A DNA stretch of 64,000 nt from Pagrus major (GCF_040436345.1 NC_133238.1:613501-677500), one strand, 5' to 3'; positions 34,635 to 46,324 are shown, numbered from the stretch's first letter. Program-made: numbers and translations. Notes: generated by a model from the letters alone, not told the origin.

Positions 34635-35671
34635 GTAGGTATTAGTGGCCCGTAGCATACTTTCTTTCTAAACTGTTCAGAAATTGCCGCTTCTAACACT
34701 TCAAGCTTTGTGTTTAGTTGTTTTCATTTAATCATCAGGTTTAATTTTGTACTGCAGACATTATTTCCATTGAGGTGTGTGTAGGTCAGAATTTGAGGTT
34801 GTATTTTCAAAAAGTGAAGGGAGCAGATGTTTTCAGTCAACTTTATATATTTATGCATAACCTTGACCCCATCTCTCCCCACAGAAAGATTGTGGACCGC
34901 ATTGATACTGACAAGGATGGCTACGTCAACCATGCAGAGCTGCACTATTGGATCAAACACCGGCAGAGGAGGTACATCGAGGAGAATGTGAACAAACACT
35001 GGAATGACTACGACATGAACCAAGATGGCAAGATAGGCTGGGAGGAGTACAAAAACACCACCTATGGCTACTATCTGGGTAACTCTGTGAAAGATGTACC
35101 TCAATTCTGATGTGTCTTACTGCAGCTTGGAGGTCTTCATCTAGAAATTGTTTGAGGAAACACAAGTTTCTCCTACAAAGGCACATTTTTAAAGCTATAC
35201 TCATTATTGAACAAAAACAACAACAACATGAACTCTGCTTCACTTAACCAGTGTGCTTAAATGCAAAATGTTCAAAGTAATCAGCCAAGATAGCAGCTAA
35301 TGACAGAGTAAAGCCTTGACAGGTTTCTTTCAGGTGATGATATGGATTTAAAAGCCCTCACTAGAAAACTCAAAGAATTAAGATTCTAGCCAGAAAAGCT
35401 TTTTTTCTGGACAAGTGAACTCTTCTAGGTGGAGCTTTAGTTCAAAGTTACCTTGACTATGCTCCCATCTCCTGGACTACAAGATAATCTAAACACCTTA
35501 AAAACAACCTACAAACGGCTCAAAATAAATTGATAAAGGTTATATTAAACGTTCATCCATGTACATATCTTGATCCAACAGATTTTAAAAAGCTTAAATG
35601 GTAGACAGTGGAAAAAAGAATCCTTTACAGTATATGAAGATGCTGCTCACTTAGGAAGAGAGTAATATAGA

Positions 35672-35715
<44 letters not shown>

Positions 35716-35812
35716 ATATATATATATGTATGTATATATGTGTGTGTATATATATGTGTGTGTATATATATATATGTATGTATATATGTGTGTGTATGTA
35801 TGTATATATATA

Positions 35813-35843
<31 letters not shown>

Positions 35844-38800
35844 TAAAAAAAGAAAAAAGAGGGATTATACACACACACACACATACATATGTATATATGT
35901 GTGTACATATGTTAATATATATATGTATGTGTATGTGTGTATAATCCCTCTTTATTCAGCAAATGGAACAGTTTAATTTGTCTTGGGTTGAGATTATTGG
36001 GCCACAAATGTCACAGAATGAAATTTCAGACTCACCTGGAAAATAAATTTAACGAAAACATGTCAACTCAAGATCCCTTTTTAGCTGTTCTGTAGATTTT
36101 CAAATAATGCTCTTAATAATGACTACTACATAAAGGAGACCCTTTTTAGGAATAGGCATCTGAATGATTAACCACACAGAAATACCTAAGGAAATGCGGT
36201 CGATAATGAACACTAGAATGCCTGTGTTGCTAAAAAATAAACCTTATTTTCAGATGAGGTATTTGATGACATTGAAGACAAGGCCACCTATAAGTTGATG
36301 CTCATCCGGGACGAAAGGCGCTTCAAGACAGCAGACCGAGATGGTGATGGTATTGCCACACGTGAGGAGTTCACTGCCTTCCTTCATCCTGAGGAGTTTG
36401 ACTACATGAAAGATGTGGTAGTGCAGGTAGGATCTACACTCAAACCACCAGAAACTTTGTTAATAAGTATTTTTAGCCATGCTAGCAATTTGGTGGACAT
36501 TGTACCTGGTAAACATCAGCATATCAGCACAAGTCAAATGGTAGGAAAACATACTGATAGGAAATCAGTGATAACTCATTAAGTATAGGGAACACAAGGA
36601 TGAAATTGGATAAAAGCTCATTTTGTTGAGCTAACTGCTGAGCTGCAGGAAAAAAATCATTCGACCACAACATTGCTTTACAAAATAGACAGGTCAGTGA
36701 CAGCAGCTGTACTGTGAAATTTTGTATTGACATTAAAAATGAGTACAAAGCATCTATTGCCACATCTAAATGAACTGCAAATATGTACTTACACTGCTTG
36801 CTGTGTTACGGTGGTAAAGTTTCATGTTTAATGCAGCAGTAATGCAGCAATCTCTATTAATCTATTCGCATTGATTTCCACATCAAGATTGTTTTATACC
36901 CTGGGGGTTAGGGTAGGCCCTGAACTTCAGCTCTTCTTAAGTGCTAAAATCAAACCAGGCACACAAATATAATTACAGTGGACATTACACATAGAATACT
37001 CTCTCTTTGGGGATTTAAGATACGCAGCCTTGTTTTCTCATAATGCGTATAGCCCGACAGCTTTGATACTGTTTTTGACAACAATGAAATGGTACACTGT
37101 CCCTTTCATCACCCCCTCCTCACAAAGCTCTTAATGTTCAGAAATCTTTAAAGAAAATTACTTGGTCAGTACACTGACTACTTTTTAGCAGAAGAAATGG
37201 ACCTCTATGAGAACTAATTCATTTTCTTTTTTAGGAAACTGTGGAAGACATTGATAAGAATGGGGATGGCAAGATCAATTTAGATGAATACATTGGTAGG
37301 TGACTCCCACTTTATGTCTGATCAACTATCCCCTCCACTTCTAACCTGGAGGCAGTCTGTCCTAAATGTGTGTGTACTGCTTTGGCTTGACAGGTGACAT
37401 GTATACACCAGAGAATGGGGAGAGGGAGCCTGACTGGGTCCAAACAGAGAGGAAACATTTTTCAGAATTCAGAGATACCAACAAGGTAAAAACTGCTCAG
37501 CTATTTTAAACTGAAGTGCTTTATCAGTTTTGGTAACTTTGTCAACACAGCAACATGAGATTGTTTCAGTCCCAGTAGTTAGAGCGGCTTGGACATGGGA
37601 GAGACCATAACTAGTGGCTTGTTGTTACTTCTATTTCTTTTGGAGTTTGACACTTTTTGAAAAATAAAACCAGCCCAGGAATGTCTGCTTCGCCTTTGAC
37701 ACTTCCAAGTTGTTACGCTATGTTAGACGAGGTGAGGACGCAAACGCAGACAACACACAGGAGGCAGGAAATGGGGAAACAAAAAGTGAGCTTTATTTAA
37801 ATAAAGCTGAAAGTACAAAACACAAGAAATCTAGACAAACCAAGAAGTATCAACTAAAACTTAAACAAAGTTCAACCAAAAAGCAAAAGTTCAAATCAAA
37901 CGAGAAACCAAAATCAGAAAACATACCAAACAGGAGACACGAGGAAACACTGGGGAAGAAATGCTGGGAGGCAACACAGGGGGGAGACGAACCAAGACAG
38001 AGAAACATCTAACCACAGGGACCTCATGGAACAAACTGACAAAGACATGAGGGAGAACAAAGGCTATATACACAGACACACTAACGAGGGGATCAGGAAC
38101 AGGAGGAGTGACAAGGGAAGAGGACAGGTGAGGGAACGAGGCCGGAAAAACACTGGGAGAGAAAAAACACACAGGAGGAACTGAAAAGCAAGAAGTGACA
38201 CAGAAGGGTGAAATTTCCAAATAAAACAGAAAACACAAGAACAAGACACTGAATCATGACACAAGTCATGTAAGCAGCTGTTGAGCCAAAGCGCAGGGCT
38301 GTTACTGGAGTATGTGACTTTTGCATCTTTTGCCGGAGCACTGCAATGAACGCTTGTGCTATGAGAGAGAAAAAAACCTGCTAATGACCAAAAACTCAGT
38401 GAATCTCTCTGTCTTAACAGCAGGGGCAAAACCAAATTTTTGCATTATATATTTTTTTTATTTAGTTTTCTTGGCAACATAGCTTATAGGTCACACAAAA
38501 TGTTTATATTTGATATGCTATTAATTAATTTAATTAATTTTTTTAATTTACATTTTGGCTGTTGATATTTTCATATAAGCCACTCCTCTCTGCTGTGTAG
38601 TTGTTGTTGTTTTTTTGGTGGTTTTTAGCTAGCATGCAGCAGTTTTCAGATAAGTAGTTCTAAAAACACACTGTCCACTACCTGCTTGGCACCAATCAGC
38701 AGACAGACAAGTTCATTCAATCATTGGGGGAAACTTCGACCATCAAATAACGTCCACTAAAAGTTGTTTTTTTTGACACAGACATTCTCAGATTGTTCTA

Positions 38801-41800
38801 ATTGTCTAAAAACATTACAGAAAGGATCCCTACAAAGATACTGTATACCTTTTTGTTTAAGAGTAAGATCCTTTTTGTTGAACCAGAAACAGCTGCTATG
38901 TCGCTCTCAATTTTAATTAAGGGTAATTTTATCAGCGTGTAACACAGTTCATACAAAGTTGACAGAAAAAGCACAAAATACACCCAAACTATCTGGGTTC
39001 ATCTTTTCAGTGTAAAACTCAGTCAAATCAGTAGGGACCTAGAGAGAGGTCAGACATTAGGCATGTAAAGGCAGAATATTTTCACATTTCGATATAAGCT
39101 GATGAAGGTTCTCAGTCATCCAGGTCATGGTAATTCTAAGTGCTGTATCCAAGTTGTCTACAATACAGCACTTAGGACATCCCGATATACACTGTCTGGC
39201 CCAAAAAAAAAAAAGTCACCACCTGGATTTAACTAAGGTAAGAGCCTTCCATTGGATAATTACTGCAGTGATTAAGATGTTTCAGCCTGTAACAAGTTAT
39301 TTAACCCTAACTGATGCAGTGAGTAGCTTTTAATTTCTTAAACAACTGTGTCAGAAGATATATCCTTTGTTCGTGGAAAAGATGTTACTCTGTTTCAGAA
39401 GGGTCAAATTATTGGCCTGCAACAAGCAAAGAAAACAACTAAGGAGATTGCTGAAACTACTAAAATTGGGTTAAGAACTGTCCAACACATTATTAAAATC
39501 TGGAAGGATAGTGGTGAACCATCATCATTGAGGAAGTAAATCTTGAATGATCGTGATGGGAGATCACTTGTACATTTTGTGAAATCAAATCATAAAAAAT
39601 TAACAGCAGAACTCACAGCTATGTTTAATAGTGAAAGTAATAGCATTTCCACATGCACACTGCGAGTCCAGAGTCCAGACCTTAACCCCTTTGAGAATCT
39701 TTGGTATGTGCCGGAGAAGACTTTACGTAGCAGCCCTACTCTCCCATCATCAATACAAGATCTTGGCGAAAAATGAATACAAATCTGAATGGAAAAAAAT
39801 GTTGTGACATTGCATAAGCTTATCAAAACGATGCCACGGCGAATACGTGCCATGATCAAAGCTAAAGGCGGTCCAACAAAATATTAGTGTGTGACTTTTT
39901 TTTTATGCCAGGCAATGCGTTCCTGTAATGAAGCTAGAAAGCTTCTTTCATTAGACCCTCCTTACGTTGTGAAATCCATGAAACTTCACGGCCCCACTTC
40001 GGAAGCCAGGCTTTCTGGTCAGTCTCCAAGCCCAAGCTGGGGAATCCCATGATGACATTACCATGACATATTGAGGGTTATTTCCTTGATAAAGCTCATC
40101 GACAGCGACAGAAGACATTATACAACTGTTTTCACAAGCTTAGTCTCACTAACCAAACTGATCTTGATGTGAAATAGTGATAAAATAATAAAAATAATAA
40201 CATTTACACACACACACATGCACACGCACGCACACACAAGAAAACAGAATTTGCAACCACACTTCCTCTGTCACAACTTCAGAAGAAAATTTTACAGCTC
40301 TGAAACACACTTGGATTAATATTTAGAGGTGTACATCTCTTTGTATGTGCGCTGTAGCAAAACTGCTAGTGAAGCTCATTGCTGCGATTTGTGAAGAAGT
40401 AGCTGGTGACAACATGTGATGTCTGTTACACAGGATGGCTACCTGGATGCTGATGAGGTGGCCCACTGGATTTTGCCGGGAGAGGTTGACCATGCTGACA
40501 ATGAAGCCAAACACTTGATCCATGAGACCGACACCGACAAGGTAGACTGCCAGTGCTTAAACCTGCAAAAGATGTGATATATTTAACACATCATAAAAAC
40601 TGAACTACATTTCGTTGTATTCTCACTGACCTCATGGCATACATTAAGTATGTATTTACACTGCTAGTAATTAATTCATTAGGGAACTTGCATTGCAAGT
40701 ATGTGGCAATGTAATTACTGATGACATGGCAAACATTAATGCTTGAAAAAAGATGAATCTTGTACTTTTAATTTTTTTACATGAAAGGTTTGTTGCAGAG
40801 TTCTAGATTGCAAATATAGATATAGATGAATGGAGACTAGCTTCCTGGAGGGTAATATAGAAGTATATAAACTTTAAGGATAAGGCTAGTTATATGTTAT
40901 ATTTTTCTTTTTGTCAACAAATCCTTTGCAGGACCAAATCAACAATGAGCAGATCCTACTAAAAAGTATTTTCTGTTAATCTTGATATATCTCTGTCTGT
41001 GCCATTGTTCTCCAAAGCACACCAGTGAGCCACACTGGGTTTTCACACTTAAAGGAATAGTTCACTCTAGAACGAAATTCAGTCATTATCGACTCACCCT
41101 CATGCTGATGAGAAATCCGGTGTAGTTTTTTATTCCTCAAAGTGCAGCTGGAGACCCGCGGGGGTACCGTCACGCAGCAAAAATCCATATAACGGGCGTC
41201 AATGGTGCCCGAGACGAAAAGGTCCATAAAACTACACAAAAACTTTGTAATATTCCTCCATGCTGCTCGCCCGCTGCAATCCAAGTGTCCTGAAATGGCG
41301 ACATCCAGAGTTTACTCGAAACGACGTGATTTAGTACGTTTTTATAGCCTAAACAGTCACTATACTATATTTGCCTGGAGGCATGCGAGTCTCCCTCACA
41401 CCCACTCGCACTACGGAAGCCGTAGTCCAAAGTCAAAGTCCTTGGACATTTTTCTTTTTTCTTTCAAAGTTTCAAATCACTAGTGCAGGCAGATCCCTCT
41501 GGTGTTTGTGTGTCGCGCGGTCGCTCACAGCTGGATGTAAATACCGGTGTGTATCTATCGCGAGTTCTCGTTGATCTTGTCTGGCGCGGCTTCCGTAGTG
41601 CAAGCAGGTGTGAGGGAGACTCACATGCGCACGCGAGCGTGCCTCCAGGCAAATATAGTATAGTGACTGTTTAGGCTATAAAAATGTGCTAAATGACGTT
41701 GTTTCGAGTAAATTATGGATGTCGCCACTTCAGGACACTTGGATTGCAGTGGACGAGCAGTATGGAGGAATATTACAAAGTTTATGTGTAGTTTTATGGA

Positions 41801-43214
41801 CCTTTTCGTCTCGGGCACCATTGACGCCCATAATATGGATTTTTGCTGCAGGGCGGTACCCTGGCGGGTCTCCAGCTGCACTTTGAGGAATAAAAAACTA
41901 CACCGGATTTCTCATCAGCATGAGGGTGAGTCGATAATGACTGAATTTCGTTCTAGAGTGAACTATTCCTTTAAGTAAATTTTGAGTCAATCCCATATAC
42001 ACCATCCTTCTGCTAGAAAGAAACTCCAGTGACTAGCTGGTTTAGGAAATTAACAAGCAATTTTTAATGAAGTGTTATATTTGTAAATATTTAGGCCTAC
42101 TACATACTACTACTTCATGGGATTTGTTAACAACAAGAAAAATAGAGAATATCACTAGCCTTATACTATTAAAGTATACGAAGAGTTATCCTTTTAAAAG
42201 CCAGCAGTAATGTAACACTTAATTGCCAATCTATCAGGTACACCTAGCTATCTTTCACACCATGTAAAATACTGTAACAGCATCTCTGTAGCTAAAGCTT
42301 ATATTTAGTGTTAACAGTAAATCAATGTAGTTTGTAATGGAAAGTCAGTGTAGATGTACTTAACCAGAAAAACAGAGACATCTTTATTATTCTCAAAATT
42401 CCTTTGTCATACAAGCAAAGTCTCATAATCAGACTAATGTAAGAAATAAAATGCATTAAAATGTTTTTATTTGATTTATATCTCTTTCAGCTCATTGGCT
42501 AATCTTCCAAGAGTCCATATTAAAAACACATTTAAGCATACCATAATTCATAAATATAAGGCATGATTGTTGACATACACATATTATATCATACAGTCTA
42601 CATGCACACATTTAATTTCCATACATTTTCAAGAATACTCTAATGTGAATATATACACATATTCATTTACATTGTTCACATTAATAGCATACCAATACTC
42701 CACAACATATGAACAACACAATAATATAATGATAACTAAAAAAAATAAAGTAAAATATGTAAGTATTAAAAATAACTACAACTTAATAAAAACTATGAAT
42801 GGAAACTGAACTGAAACTCGTTGGCAATGTACTGAATGTAATAATAAAAGTAGGACAGGTACAGGTATTTAGCACATTAGGTCAAAAGTGTACTGATCCA
42901 TGACTTTTCTGTGCTGTCAAGTATATCAATTAACATAGTGTAAATAATTGCAGGTCATTGTGGGTTAATTATTAACAAGCTTCTCTCTGTGTCTTGTTTT
43001 CTGTTACTCCTGTTGTTCTCCACCCTATGTTTTCCCTCCTCCTCTTTCTTTCAATCAAAATCCAATAAAAACCAATGTTGGATGGAATCTGCTGATCAAA
43101 CAACAGGATGAGAAAATAACCAGGAAGGAGATTCTGGCCAACTGGAACATGTTTGTGGGCAGCCAAGCGACCAATTACGGGGAAGATTTAACAAAAAGGC
43201 ATGATGAACTTTGA
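34417..43214 (+). CDS. rcn3: reticulocalbin, CREC-family ER calcium-binding protein (RCN3-like)
   Basis: Seven coding exons join to a 317-residue protein: 34417-34634, 34885-35078, 36254-36426, 37235-37295, 37394-37485, 40434-40541, 43107-43214. All junctions are GT-AG and phases agree. Residues 1-22 form a signal peptide ([20 protein letters not shown]). Six EF-hand loops lie at 80-91, 116-127, 165-176, 202-213, 243-254 and 279-290. Asn130-Thr-Thr is a sequon conserved in the family. The protein ends HDEL, for retrieval to the ER lumen, where the family binds calcium at low affinity and assists secretory proteins. [29 protein letters not shown] and HETDTDKD favour RCN3 over RCN1 or calumenin as I recall them, but RCN1 is not excluded. 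An upstream in-frame ATG at 34288 is rejected because it lies before the acceptor at 34410. Confidence 0.93.
34885..35078 (+). CDS. rcn3: rcn3 coding exon 2
   Basis: After CCCCACAG it encodes EF hands 1 and 2 (loops [12 protein letters not shown] and [12 protein letters not shown]) and the NTT sequon. The donor GTAACT leaves phase 1. Confidence 0.92.
35435..35640 (+). mobile_element. LINE reverse transcriptase C-terminal fragment in intron 2
   Basis: The plus strand reads [10 protein letters not shown], then [19 protein letters not shown] and FKKLKW, typical of the domain after the reverse transcriptase in fish LINEs. It is short and interrupted by a stop. The 5' part of the LINE is missing. 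Confidence 0.6.
35674..35945. repeat. (TG)n/(TA)n/(CA)n microsatellite block with inverted halves
   Basis: A TG run (35675-35710) passes into mixed TATG repeats. An inverted pair, AGAGGGATTATACACAC at 35858-35874 and GTGTGTATAATCCCTCT near 35935-35951, closes the block. Open frames here on both strands are repeat artefacts. Confidence 0.9.
36254..36426 (+). CDS. rcn3: rcn3 coding exon 3
   Basis: After TTTTCAG it encodes DERRF and EF hand 3 ([12 protein letters not shown]) and the family signature [10 protein letters not shown]. It ends in phase 0 at donor GTAGGA. Confidence 0.93.
37235..37295 (+). CDS. rcn3: rcn3 coding exon 4
   Basis: This short 61 nt exon after TTTTTTAG encodes EF hand 4 ([12 protein letters not shown]) and ends in phase 1 at GTAGGT. 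It is separated from exon 5 by only 98 bp. Confidence 0.93.
37394..37485 (+). CDS. rcn3: rcn3 coding exon 5
   Basis: After TGACAG it encodes [20 protein letters not shown] and the first half of EF hand 5, ending DTNK in phase 0 at GTAAAA. Confidence 0.93.
37711..38261 (-). mobile_element. solo LTR in rcn3 intron 5
   Basis: The 551 bp segment starts TGTTACGC and ends ATCATGACA, i.e. TG...CA. CAAGT flanks both sides (37706-37710 and 38262-38266), a perfect 5 bp target duplication. A TTTATTTAAATAAAG stretch lies inside. No internal retroviral-type genes remain, so recombination between two LTRs probably left this one. The minus orientation is inferred from the poly(A) signal and is tentative. 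Confidence 0.8.
38600..39090. other. intron 5 sequence without recognised content
   Basis: AT-rich. Nothing identified in this part. Confidence 0.4.
39093..39186. mobile_element. Penelope-like terminal fragment
   Basis: GCTGATGAAGGTTCTCAGTC and GTTGTCTACAATACAGCACT are typical of the ends of Penelope-like elements in fish. The second phrase also occurs as GTTGCCTACGATACAGCACT at 56555-56574 in this window. Only about 90 bp is left before the Tc1 insertion. Confidence 0.5.
39189..39917 (+). mobile_element. Tc1/mariner relic in rcn3 intron 5
   Basis: The left end has CACTGTCTGGCCCAAAAAAA and GTCACCACC. The right end, reversed, has CATTGCCTGGCATAAAAAAA and GTCACAC, which match imperfectly. The transposase is plus strand and reduced: the DNA-binding part at 39348-39539 ([18 protein letters not shown]) and the catalytic end [11 protein letters not shown] near 39680. 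Several hundred bases of the catalytic domain are missing. Confidence 0.85.
40204..40238. repeat. (CA)n microsatellite
   Basis: An interrupted CA run within intron 5. Confidence 0.8.
40434..40541 (+). CDS. rcn3: rcn3 coding exon 6
   Basis: After TTACACAG it completes EF hand 5 (DGYLDADE), encodes [20 protein letters not shown], and ends with the first four residues of the sixth loop (DTDK) in phase 0 at GTAGAC. The exon can join to any of three downstream candidates (40932, 43107, 60482). Confidence 0.93.
40932..40979 (+). CDS. possible short alternative or relic terminal exon of rcn3
   Basis: After a pyrimidine-rich tract and TCCTTTGCAG the frame reads [15 protein letters not shown] and then stop. 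Joined to exon 6 it would continue the sixth EF-hand loop, but one residue short of the canonical 12 compared with [10 protein letters not shown] of exon 7. Similarity to exon 7 ends after about ten residues. If used, the protein would be 297 residues and lack any ER-retrieval signal. A degenerate duplicate of the last exon is the more cautious reading. Confidence 0.35.
   Translation, partial: DQINNEQILLKSIFC
41047..41976. mobile_element. palindromic MITE with TTAA target sites, in rcn3 intron 6
   Basis: The ends are TTAA then AGGAATAGTTCACTCTAG on the left and the exact reverse on the right. The arms run about 41047-41424 and 41585-41976 and are highly similar; the spacer is about 160 bp. 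Duplicated TTAA is the hallmark of Kolobok and piggyBac elements. No transposase is present. Transcribed as part of the intron, the arms would form a long hairpin. Open frames on both strands here are mirror images of each other. Confidence 0.85.
41980..43106. other. rest of rcn3 intron 6
   Basis: AT-rich, no repeats recognised with confidence. It ends with AACAACAG, the acceptor of exon 7. Confidence 0.5.
43107..43214 (+). CDS. rcn3: rcn3 coding exon 7 (HDEL terminal exon)
   Basis: After CAACAG it encodes the rest of EF hand 6 and the conserved CREC tail [18 protein letters not shown], then KRHDEL and stop: 35 codons plus stop. The tail is very close to that of RCN1 and RCN3 of other vertebrates as I recall them. 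The 3' UTR follows to the poly(A) signal at 43764. Confidence 0.95.
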   Translation, partial: DEKITRKEILANWNMFVGSQATNYGEDLTKRHDEL

Positions 43215-43763
43215 TGAACTTTCAGAAATCTCATTTGGGTTAATATTTCACTACTTTGGAGAATTTGGCTACAGTGGTTTTGAGGTTTGGAATTGGACTC
43301 AGTAAAGTCAATGAAGTAAACCCCTGGCTATCATGGACCCAGCACATCCACATCCACCCAGAAATACTAATCCATTCAAATTTAGCATGCACTCACATAC
43401 TGTGTATGTGAATACAGATGATACTGATGATCCTACACACACAGTTCTCATGCGATTTTTAACTGACATGCATATTCTCATAGATAACATACTGCTTTTG
43501 TCCAGTGAAAACTGTATCCCCAAAATATCATTGGCATCTAGCTGAAACAATGCCCTTTTTCCACAAGCCTAAGAGGTACAAAAGTACACTCAACACATGG
43601 GGTTGTAATTGTTCTGTGGGGATACAGAGTTTTCACCCTAGACAGACATGGTTACACAATATCTCAGAGGGCATATGGATTGTGAACATTTTCTGTCAAA
43701 ATCTGTATGAAATGCACAATTGGAAAAAAGGAAGAGGGTTACTTTTTTGGGTTTTTACTATAA

Positions 43764-43769
43764 AATAAA
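43764..43769 (+). promoter_or_regulatory. rcn3: poly(A) signal of rcn3 (AATAAA)
   Basis: AATAAA lies about 550 bp after the HDEL stop codon, followed by a T/GT-rich stretch. This is the first canonical signal downstream in the expected range. Confidence 0.65.
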
Positions 43770-43978
43770 GTCTTGTTTTTTCTAAGTGTTATTTTGTTTG
43801 CACTGACTACTCTCACATTGCTGTATTATATGATTGTTATTCTGATAGTACTATAAGGCGGTGTAGCTCTCTACTTGCGTTTGGTGGTTTCTGGCAGATT
43901 TTTGACTATTACAATAATTTCCTGCCGACAAGACATTATATGGGCTCACTCGGTTAATTACTTGAAGTGCAGCATTAA

Positions 43979-44753
43979 AGCTATAGTTGGTAATCCTGTT
44001 CAGAAACACTTTTTGTTATACTGGGTGAAATGGTCCTTCCATCCTGAGAGTAGTCAATACATAATGTGTTCAGAAAAAGGAACAAAAAAATCAGACCTCT
44101 GTGGCAGCTGCAGGCCTGTAAAAACTCTGACCAATCCCTGCCTCTCGGTCCGAGTGGAAAGAACGTCCTGCCCACGCCCCCCTCTGTCCCTCCTTCCTCC
44201 CTGCATGCACTCATCACGTGTCACCGTTGCCGGAAATATTCAGCACACTCCATACCAAGTTAGCAGGAGAGAACAATGGCAGAGAAAATGCAGCCAAAAG
44301 TAGCACTTCCAGCGTTACTTGTAACAGCTCGCCCCGCTAAACGGGCTAAGAAAAGAAAGCCGGAGGCAGAAAAGGCTGCAACGAAAAAGGCTTTGGATAA
44401 AGCCAGAGGAAAAACCAGAGTCAACATCAGTTCAGCTTTTGAACGGTGGAGACAACTGAGGGAGCTGAAGGGCCTAAGAAGTGATGCAGACGTTGCTGTC
44501 TTTCTGTTGGACAGGTAATTGTTTTGCTTCGGGGGGATTTGTTATTTTCATGAAATATGTAACGTTAGCCAACTTAGCTACTGAAACACTCGGCTCTCCT
44601 CTGCCCTGCTGACTCCTACTGTCAGATGCGCGTTCAAGTTTGTGGGGGCACGGCTTTGGACGGAGCACTGACGGGAGTGGGAAGAGGGGGTGGAGCTTAG
44701 AGGAGGTGCCACTTTCAGATCTTGCTAGCTCTCCAACATTACCAACTATCGCT
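43979..44753 (+). mobile_element. TTAA-flanked DNA element with one short intact ORF
   Basis: The ends are TTAA (43975-43978) then AGCTATAGTTGGTAAT, and ATTACCAACTATCGCT then TTAA (44754-44757). TTAA duplication points to the Kolobok/piggyBac type. Inside is the plus-strand frame 44276-44518. It looks like a shortened, non-autonomous copy. Confidence 0.8.
44276..44518 (+). CDS. short basic protein exon inside the TTAA element
   Basis: Eighty residues from an ATG in the context AACAATGG. The first half is very rich in Lys/Ala/Arg (MAEKMQPKVALPALLV, then RPAKRAKKRKPEAEKAATKK). The second half is SSAFERWRQLRELKGLRSDADVAVFLLDR. The second motif recurs in fish genomes, in my recollection as the N-terminal part of a transposon-encoded protein. 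GACAGGTAATT at the end is a splice-donor-like site just before the stop, so this may be a first exon whose continuation was lost. The function is not known. Confidence 0.45.
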   Translation: MAEKMQPKVALPALLVTARPAKRAKKRKPEAEKAATKKALDKARGKTRVNISSAFERWRQLRELKGLRSDADVAVFLLDR

Positions 44754-44759
44754 TTAATC

Positions 44760-46320
44760 TCCACCTCACTTACATATTATTACAGTGCCATGATGTGTTT
44801 GATTAAACATTACAGCTGCTGTAAGCATTATTTTCTTATTAAAATACGTGTTAAATGTCTGTCTATATTTCAACAGTTATCACTGTTATGGAGTGTTTGG
44901 TCAGTAACCCATATATCTCCTCCCCTTGCTCATGCAGTAAAAGAGAAAATAAATGTTCTGGTATATCTATCCACTTTATCCAATCAGGACAAAGAGCTCC
45001 AGAAAGAGGTGGTCCTGTCTGCTTGCGGAACAGGCAGGCAGGTCAGGGTTACTTGGATGAAATGGGCCACAGTGTAATACTTCTGGACAATTTCACACCA
45101 TCAAATTACATCCCTGTTTTGCCACTGTTAGTTAGTCTGAGATTTAGTCTAAAATAACTGATATAATCCCTACAGATCTTTTTATTAAGATTTTTGTTTT
45201 AGCACAAACAGCCTCGCCAAATGCACCAGACTCGATTGGCAGAAACAGTAAATTTATTATCATGAAACTTAAAGCCAGACCAGATCAAACTCAAACATTC
45301 TTGCTCATGTTTTCACTGTTCTAACAATCACTAAGTCTGATATGGTCGAGCTTAACCCTTATTTTACAGCCTAAGATGTATCAGGAGAGAAGCAAGATAC
45401 ATTTATCGGCTCTGTACAGGAAACAATCACTTAGTCCTGGTGCAGGGTCTGAGTGGTTGGAATAGTTAGCTAAAAGTATTTAAGAAATAGGCAGGTAAAA
45501 AGTAAAAGATACATGGGGCTGTCAAACTGGTTACATACCCAGTCAGGCTCAAGAGCTGCATTTTTCTCATCAACCTCTCGGACAAATTTGGCTCTTTGCC
45601 AGAGAGCTGCGCTTCAAAAAATGTTGGAATGGCGGATACATTTTTTCCCTTTTGTAATCTCTGTGCTGTCCCTCTCTCTTAGAACTTTAAGTTGTTTACG
45701 TTTTTGTTTCTGTTATGTGTTTGTTTCTGCTAATGTAGTCTACAACTGGTCTTGGCACTTTCTAATTCCCATGGTCACCTGACTTATCATCATCATGATA
45801 CGGACACAGCCAGCAAACCAATTAATTTATTTTTTCTTATTTGCAAATTAAGTTACTGTGCAGTCATTATTCACATTCCAACTCACACACACACTCAATT
45901 TATTTGATTTGAGTAAAAACCAAAAGCAAAGACAGAATGAGGCCACAGTTGATGGGGTTTTGGAGGCCCCCTAGAGGTCGGAGGCACCAGGGCACCGGCC
46001 CAAATCAGCCTGTTGGTTAATCCGTGCTTGGGAACAGGGTACCATTTACCAGAGCAAACGGCTCCTGTGAGACCTAGTTGACAGGGAATCTGCACCACTA
46101 CAATACAATAACAACTAGGTCCTGTAACCCTGTGACCCATTTTCTAGAGGGTCCCTGTGTAAGGGGTCTTGAAGGAGAAAGTTTGGGTATTAAAGTTTTC
46201 CTGCTTGTACAGCCTACCTACATGTACCAGGATACATAGCATGCAGCCTCCTGATGTTCCACCCCCAATACCTCCCAAACATGCCCAGCATGTGGAGATG
46301 GGTGTTTCAAATGGGGATGT
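44760..46320. other. gene-free stretch
   Basis: Frames at 44855-45157, 45513-45782 and 45895-46140 match nothing I recognise. A probable repeat lies around 45900-46150, but its boundaries are not visible. Confidence 0.45.
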
Positions 46321-46324
46321 TTAC

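Noticed and set aside
35674..35976. Cys/Val/Tyr-rich open frames on both strands
   Set aside because: They are translations of TG/TA/CA microsatellite.
41202..41978. Several short proteins on both strands of intron 6
   Set aside because: They are mirror translations of the two arms of the palindromic MITE.
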